Shown: positions 6,401 through 10,148 of the stretch, piece after piece | Numbering within the stretch: position 1 is the first letter of the stretch | How the letters are laid out: each line of letters starts with the position of its first letter | Origin: Candidatus Aerophobus profundus SCGC AAA252-L23 | Lineage (GTDB): Bacteria; Aerophobota; Aerophobia; Aerophobales; Aerophobaceae | Length of the DNA stretch: 10,148 bases | NCBI GenBank assembly: GCA_000402295.1 | Contig: AQRW01000130.1 | Location: forward strand, 142 to 10,289 | Reading direction: 5' to 3' | Made by a program: the position numbers and the translations under genes | The notes under the pieces: model-generated | Databases searched by the model: none | Told to the model about the DNA's origin: nothing | What the model saw: only the letters and a program-made list of their open reading frames with translations

Positions 6401-7712
6401 GAGATGGTTAAGTGTAACGATGGTAGTTGTGGTCCTCGGGGCAATGTTTGTGGCGGGAACGGTATGGGCCAGCTCCGGTGAAAAAACCACCATTCACGTT
6501 CTGGTGCGTACCGGTGCGGAAGCTGATGGTATGAAAATGGCAGCCGATTATTACAACAAGAATGTGACCCCCCAAACAGGCATCAAAGTGGTTATTGATG
6601 AAATCGGTCGGCATGGATATCTCACCAGAGTGGTAACCATGTTTCTGGGGAGATCATCTAAATACGATGCAGCTTTTCTTCTCTCTAATTATGTGGGAGA
6701 AGCGGCTAGTGCGGGTGTCATCGAGCCTCTGGATGAATACTTCGCTGATAAACAACTATATCCTTATGACAAAGAGAAAGTGGGTTTTCTACCGGTGGCC
6801 TTTCAGTCAGTGGAGTACAAAGGACAGGTATATGCTTTCCCCTTTGTGATTAGTACTATGTTTTTGTACTATCGCCAGGATCTCATCAATGATCCCGAAA
6901 AACTGAGTACCTGGGATGGCTTTCTGGACATGGCCAAACAGTTTACCAGGAGCCATAACCCTGCTTCTCCTACGGAATTCGGCACCGTTATGCAAGGCAA
7001 GCCGGGAGAGTGCATGCCCAAAGAATGGTACGTCTATTTCTGGTCTTTCGGTGGTAAGTTTTTCGACGAGAACTGGAAACCTCAATTTAACAGTTCAGCC
7101 GCCGTAGAAGCTCTCCAGTACAAGGTGGACTTGGTGCGGAAGTACAAGGTGGTTCCTCCTGACGTAGATACCTACGAATATATGGAAGTGCTGTCCGCGC
7201 TGGCTACCGGTAAGGTTCCCTTTGCTATTGAATGGGATGCTGCCTATGGGGACATTCAAAAACAAACGGGCGGTACTATGATGAATATTGCTATTCGACA
7301 AACACCTTACCAACCCGGATTTGACCCGGCGGCATTCACCCACACCTGGACCTTCCCCATTAACGCCTATTCCAAAAACAAGAAAGAAGTATTTAAATTT
7401 TTGGCCTGGCTCACCAGTGACCCGGAAGGTTCGTTATGGGTAGCCAAACAGATGACCATTCCTCTTCCTACCAAACAGGTGTTCTTTAATCCTGATGTTC
7501 TGGCAGTCAATCCTCAGTGGGAGTACATGTTCAATTTCATGAAAGGATATGGCCAGGCCGAAGTGGCTATTCCGGAATGGCCTATGATTCATGATACGGT
7601 CAATACCTTCTTCTCTATGGCTTTTGCCGGAGAGATAACTCCTAAGGAAGCTTGCGATCTGGTAAATACTAAGGTAGATGACATTATGAGACGAGGAGGT
7701 TATTACAAGTAA
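6387..7712 (+). CDS. ABC transporter extracellular solute-binding protein, family 1 (sugar, CUT1-type)
   Basis: A 441-residue periplasmic sugar-binding protein. It has a Sec signal peptide: basic KGKR start, a hydrophobic core at about 9-25, and a probable cleavage after VWA near residue 28. No lipobox cysteine follows, so it is probably free in a periplasm. The mature chain shows family-1 features (VVIDEIGRHGYLTRVVTMF near the N-terminus, DAAFLLSNYVGEAASAGVIEPLD, STWDGFLDMAKQFT, GKVPFAIEWDAAYGDIQ, and a C-terminal AWLTSDPEGSLW). AAGGAG 6 nt before ATG 6387 fixes the start. It lies 115 nt after the lacI-type gene and is followed by a strong hairpin before the permeases. Ligand cannot be assigned; the E-W-D and many aromatic residues fit a sugar or polyol. 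Confidence 0.92.
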   Translation: MSKGKRWLSVTMVVVVLGAMFVAGTVWASSGEKTTIHVLVRTGAEADGMKMAADYYNKNVTPQTGIKVVIDEIGRHGYLTRVVTMFLGRSSKYDAAFLLSNYVGEAASAGVIEPLDEYFADKQLYPYDKEKVGFLPVAFQSVEYKGQVYAFPFVISTMFLYYRQDLINDPEKLSTWDGFLDMAKQFTRSHNPASPTEFGTVMQGKPGECMPKEWYVYFWSFGGKFFDENWKPQFNSSAAVEALQYKVDLVRKYKVVPPDVDTYEYMEVLSALATGKVPFAIEWDAAYGDIQKQTGGTMMNIAIRQTPYQPGFDPAAFTHTWTFPINAYSKNKKEVFKFLAWLTSDPEGSLWVAKQMTIPLPTKQVFFNPDVLAVNPQWEYMFNFMKGYGQAEVAIPEWPMIHDTVNTFFSMAFAGEITPKEACDLVNTKVDDIMRRGGYYK

Positions 7713-7725
7713 CTTTAGGGAAAAA

Positions 7726-7768
7726 CCAACCAAGGACAGTCAGACCCATTCTGACTGTCCTTGGTTGG
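7726..7768 (+). promoter_or_regulatory. 19-bp intercistronic stem-loop between binding-protein and permease genes
   Basis: CCAACCAAGGACAGTCAGA (7726-7744) pairs perfectly with 7750-7768 around a 5-nt CCCAT loop. No U-tract follows, so it is unlikely to be an efficient intrinsic terminator. A stable hairpin in this place, as at malE-malF, commonly blocks 3' exonucleases and lets the binding protein be made in excess over the membrane subunits. It begins 14 nt after the binding-protein stop codon and ends 29 nt before the permease start chosen here. Confidence 0.85.
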
Positions 7769-7797
7769 TGAAATGGGAAAAGATCAGGGATAAAGTT

Positions 7798-8694
7798 ATG
7801 TTCATGACAAGTTTTTGGGAAGAAATAGGTAAGGATAAGACGGTCAAATATCTGCTGATTATTCCGGTTATTGTGGCTTTGGTAGGAGTAGTAATTTATC
7901 CGTTTGCTTATTCCATCTGGTTGAGCCTGCATGATGTGACTATTATGAACTATTTTCACCCTCCTTTTAGTGGAGTGGATAATTTTGTGAGAATTTTTAG
8001 TGATCCTTTTTTCTGGAATTCCGTTCGAGTCACCTTTACTTATGTCCTCCTCGCCACGGTAATGGAACTACTTCTCGGATTCCTCCTGGCTTCTCTGATG
8101 AATAGAAATGTCAAAGGAACGGCTATTTTTATTTATCCTTTAATTGCCCCCTTGGCTCTCTCCCCGGTAGTTGTCGGTCTCATGTTTAGAATGGGTCTCA
8201 ACCGTCTTTACGGCCCCATTTCCTATTACTTAAACCTTCTAAATCTTCCTCGGAATTTGTTGAGTGATGTTAATACTGCCCTACCTACCTTAGCGGCCAT
8301 AGATATCTGGCAGTGGACTCCATTTGTGTTCGTGATTCTTTATGCCGGACTGCAAGCACTTCCTAAGGAACCCTTTGAGGCGGCTTTGATGGATGGTGCT
8401 TCGGGCTGGCAGCGACTGTGGTACATTACCCTGCCTCTGTTGAAGCCGGTTCTGGCGGTAGCTGTCATTTTCAGAATTATGGATTCCTTCAAGACTTTTG
8501 ATATCGTGTTTATTCTCACTAAGGGGGGGCCAGGAAAATCTACCGAAACCATTAGTATTTTTATTCAGAGGATGGCCATGGTACAGGGAAATATGGGATT
8601 AGGAGCGGCCACGACTTTACTCGTTCTGATATTGATTACTGTCTTTACTCAGGTTTACGTGAAGTATTTCTCACTGGGGGAGAAAAAACGATGA
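7798..8694 (+). CDS. ABC sugar transporter permease 1 (MalF/UgpA-like, CUT1)
   Basis: A 298-residue inner-membrane permease subunit with about six hydrophobic helices: YLLIIPVIVALVGVVIYPF near the N-terminus, then segments around TFTYVLLATVMELLLGFLLA, FIYPLIAPLALSPVVVGLMF, TLAAIDIWQWTPFVFVILYA, AVAVIFRIMD and TLLVLILITVFTQVYV. The cytoplasmic EAA loop that docks with the ATPase begins at about residue 194 (EAALMDGASGWQRLWYITLP). The start ATG 7798 is preceded by AGGGA at 7 nt. ATG 7804 is possible. An upstream TTG at 7765 is unlikely because it lies inside the intercistronic hairpin. It overlaps the next gene by 4 nt (ATGA), so the two permeases are translationally coupled. Confidence 0.93.
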   Translation: MFMTSFWEEIGKDKTVKYLLIIPVIVALVGVVIYPFAYSIWLSLHDVTIMNYFHPPFSGVDNFVRIFSDPFFWNSVRVTFTYVLLATVMELLLGFLLASLMNRNVKGTAIFIYPLIAPLALSPVVVGLMFRMGLNRLYGPISYYLNLLNLPRNLLSDVNTALPTLAAIDIWQWTPFVFVILYAGLQALPKEPFEAALMDGASGWQRLWYITLPLLKPVLAVAVIFRIMDSFKTFDIVFILTKGGPGKSTETISIFIQRMAMVQGNMGLGAATTLLVLILITVFTQVYVKYFSLGEKKR

Positions 8695-9518
8695 AGCGGA
8701 AAACTATGGGCAATGTTCTCACTTACATTATTTTACTCTTAGCTTCTATTGTGGCTTTGATTCCGATTCTCTGGACTTTCCATCTTTCCATCAAACCAGA
8801 AAGCCTACTTTACAGTCTTCCGCCGGTCTGGAAATTTAAGCCAAGCCTGGAACACTACGTCAAAGTTTTCACTTACTATCCTTTTGCAAAATATATTTTA
8901 AATAGCATTATTATTACCACGGTGAGTACTTTGATTACCCTGGCCGTCTCTTTTCCGGCGGCTTACAGTATAGGAAGATTCAAAACCGGTGGTAACAATT
9001 TTTCTTTTTGGGTGCTTTCCATCCGTATGCTTCCTCCCATCGTATTTGCCGTCCCTATGTTTTTGCTCATGCAAGGTTACGGACTTCTGGACACCTGGTG
9101 GGCGCTGATTTTGGTTTACCTGACTTTCAACATTCCCCTGGCCGTATGGATTCTCAAGAGTTTCATTGAGGATCTTTCGGTAGAAACTGAAGAAGCAGCT
9201 ATGTTGGACGGCTGTTCCCGACTCAAAGCAATGATTATAATTACCTTTCCTCTCATCGCCCCGGCTCTCATTGCCGTGGCCATCCTCAACTTTATTTTCT
9301 CCTGGAATGAATTCCTTTTTGCTCTGATTCTTACCTTTACCGAGGCCCGAACAGTTCAGGTGGGGGTAGCCGAGTTTGTTACCGGATATGCTATCATTTG
9401 GGGAGCCATTGCCGCCGCCGGGTGCATTGCGGTTATTCCTACTTTGGCGTTTACCATGCTGGCCCGACGATATCTGGTAAGAGGGCTTACCATGGGAACG
9501 GTAAGAGAAGAGATTTAG
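8691..9518 (+). CDS. ABC sugar transporter permease 2 (MalG/UgpE-like, CUT1)
   Basis: A 275-residue inner-membrane permease, the usual length for MalG-type subunits. It has an N-terminal helix (VLTYIILLLASIVALIPILW), further helices around SIIITTVSTLITLAVSFPAA, FWVLSIRMLPPIVFAVPMFL, TWWALILVYLTFNIPLAVWI, ALIAVAILNFIFSW and IAAAGCIAVIPTLAF, and the EAA loop starting at about residue 167 (EEAAMLDGCSRLKAMIIITF). Its ATG overlaps the permease 1 stop (ATGA) and has a GGGGGAG site 8 nt upstream. It is the last gene of the plus-strand run. No ABC ATPase gene follows, so the transporter must use one encoded elsewhere. Confidence 0.94.
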   Translation: MKRKTMGNVLTYIILLLASIVALIPILWTFHLSIKPESLLYSLPPVWKFKPSLEHYVKVFTYYPFAKYILNSIIITTVSTLITLAVSFPAAYSIGRFKTGGNNFSFWVLSIRMLPPIVFAVPMFLLMQGYGLLDTWWALILVYLTFNIPLAVWILKSFIEDLSVETEEAAMLDGCSRLKAMIIITFPLIAPALIAVAILNFIFSWNEFLFALILTFTEARTVQVGVAEFVTGYAIIWGAIAAAGCIAVIPTLAFTMLARRYLVRGLTMGTVREEI

Positions 9519-9539
9519 AAATGAAATTTAGGTAACCGG

Positions 9540-10037
9540 TTAAATAATTAATCTTAATTCCAGGCCCAAATCCTTCATCTCAGTAGGATCTGAGAGTTCT
9601 CCTTTTCTCAAAAGCACAAACTTGGCCGTTTTTCTTAGAGGAACGGGAGGCCAGTGCCAGTTTCCTTTGTGTAGAGCCACTCCCAGCGTGCCATCTAAAA
9701 GAAAAGCACGAACTTTGGTCAGATCAGGTATTTCTTTTGAGTTATCGGCGGGGGCCATAACGAAAATGGTCTGACCGGCAAGAGGAATAAAGATTTCCGA
9801 GGTCATTTTATGTCTTTCCATTTTAGTAATCTGGCTATTCACTTTCTTACAAAGTAGAAGACCCCCGTCTATTTTCTCATTGTCAGGACCTAAATCGACA
9901 TTTCTTGTCCAATAACTTAAATGAGCAAAGTCCTCCAGGGGAATTCTGTTCTCCAGACCCATAATTTGACCATAAGGTTTAAAGTCGGAGGGGGAAATTT
10001 CGGTTAATAGTTCAACCTTTATTTCTTTGATTTCCAT
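9540..10037 (-). CDS. ureidoglycolate lyase-like cupin protein
   Basis: A 165-residue soluble protein resembling the AllA / ureidoglycolate lyase superfamily. Matching features are the SPSDFKPYGQIM start of the domain (about 15-26), the HKMTSEIFIPLAGQTIFVMAP strand pair (76-96), and GVALHKGNWHWPPVP (119-133), the conserved G-x-W-H-x-P region lining the cupin pocket. H76, E81, H123 and H128 are candidate active-site residues (inference). ATG 10037 is chosen because GAGGAG lies 7 nt upstream; an in-frame ATG 6 nt earlier would be too close to it, and ORF extension to 10076 lacks a binding site. It is convergent with the permease gene, 21 nt apart, with no terminator seen between them. No allantoin genes are in view, so a true role in purine breakdown is doubtful. 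A lyase or binding role on a sugar-derived acid is possible but unproven. Confidence 0.8.
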   Translation of the reverse strand: MEIKEIKVELLTEISPSDFKPYGQIMGLENRIPLEDFAHLSYWTRNVDLGPDNEKIDGGLLLCKKVNSQITKMERHKMTSEIFIPLAGQTIFVMAPADNSKEIPDLTKVRAFLLDGTLGVALHKGNWHWPPVPLRKTAKFVLLRKGELSDPTEMKDLGLELRLII

Positions 10038-10096
10038 GTTCATTCTCCTCTTTGTTATTTTAGTAGGGTCAAACATAATCTATTCTTTTGGTAATT

Positions 10097-10148
10097 GGTA
10101 GGCGCAGGCTTTAGCCTGCGTTTATTTGCGCAGCTTAAAAACTGCGGC
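10097..10148 (-). repeat. dispersed palindromic repeat, copy 3 (minus orientation, cut by window end)
   Basis: GGTAGGCGCAGGCTTTAGCC begins the unit. It has the same CGCAGGCT/AGCCTGCG hairpin (10104-10121) and GTTTATTTGC core as the 321-393 copy, inverted. The second hairpin (GCGCAGCTTAAAAACTGCGG) is nearly complete when the window ends. The remaining upstream region of the cupin gene (10038-10096) shows no convincing promoter. Confidence 0.85.

Noticed and set aside
7726..7768. Reading the strong hairpin as an intrinsic terminator
   Set aside because: No U-tract follows, and the permeases immediately downstream belong with the binding protein.
7765..7797. Upstream TTG start giving permease 1 eleven extra residues
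   Set aside because: The codon lies within the 19-bp hairpin and lacks a ribosome binding site; ATG 7798 has AGGGA 7 nt upstream.
9533..9542. TAACCGGTTA palindrome between the convergent genes as a second LacI operator
   Set aside because: It is only 10 bp, not at a promoter, and differs from the 16-bp operator at 677-692; probably chance.
10038..10096. Promoter for the cupin gene (minus-strand TTGACC and TAAAAT)
   Set aside because: The two boxes are only a few bases apart, so they cannot work together.

Overview
The window looks like a chromosomal segment from an anaerobic, fermentative, moderately AT-rich bacterium, probably with a diderm envelope. The glycyl radical enzyme (GRE) and its activase are oxygen-sensitive. 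The solute-binding protein has a cleavable Sec signal but no lipobox cysteine, whereas Gram-positive binding proteins are usually lipoproteins. The intergenic DNA carries short palindromic repeats of the kind common in uncultured or candidate-phylum genomes. No rRNA or housekeeping gene is present, so lineage cannot be fixed from this sequence.

Layout. (1) 1-99, minus strand: the first 33 codons of an IS110-family transposase running off the window. Upstream of it (100-316) is a non-coding stretch with a plausible promoter, which may encode the element's bridge RNA. (2) 321-579: two families of palindromic, MITE-like repeats. (3) 639-723: a near-consensus sigma-70 promoter, a perfect 16-bp LacI-family operator just downstream of the expected transcription start, and a 5'UTR hairpin. 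(4) 738-9518: seven co-directional genes that read as one operon: GRE, radical-SAM activase, ROK-family sugar kinase, LacI-family regulator, extracytoplasmic sugar-binding protein and two ABC permeases. (5) 9540-10037, minus strand: a ureidoglycolate-lyase-like cupin gene, convergent with the operon. (6) 10097-10148: an inverted copy of the 321-393 repeat, cut by the window end; a third copy lies between the kinase and regulator genes.

How the genes may work together (inference): the binding protein and permeases import a sugar or polyol using an ATPase encoded elsewhere. The ROK protein phosphorylates the substrate or a product, and the activase-matured GRE carries out a radical elimination (Cys-x-Glu active site, as in dehydratases and C-O/C-N/C-S lyases). 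The LacI protein would repress the operon from the operator at 677-692 until the sugar binds. A GRE led by a LacI operator and joined to a CUT1-type sugar transporter and ROK kinase, with no microcompartment genes and no aldehyde dehydrogenase in view, does not match the characterised GRE pathways I can recall. It is the best candidate here for an undescribed catabolic system.
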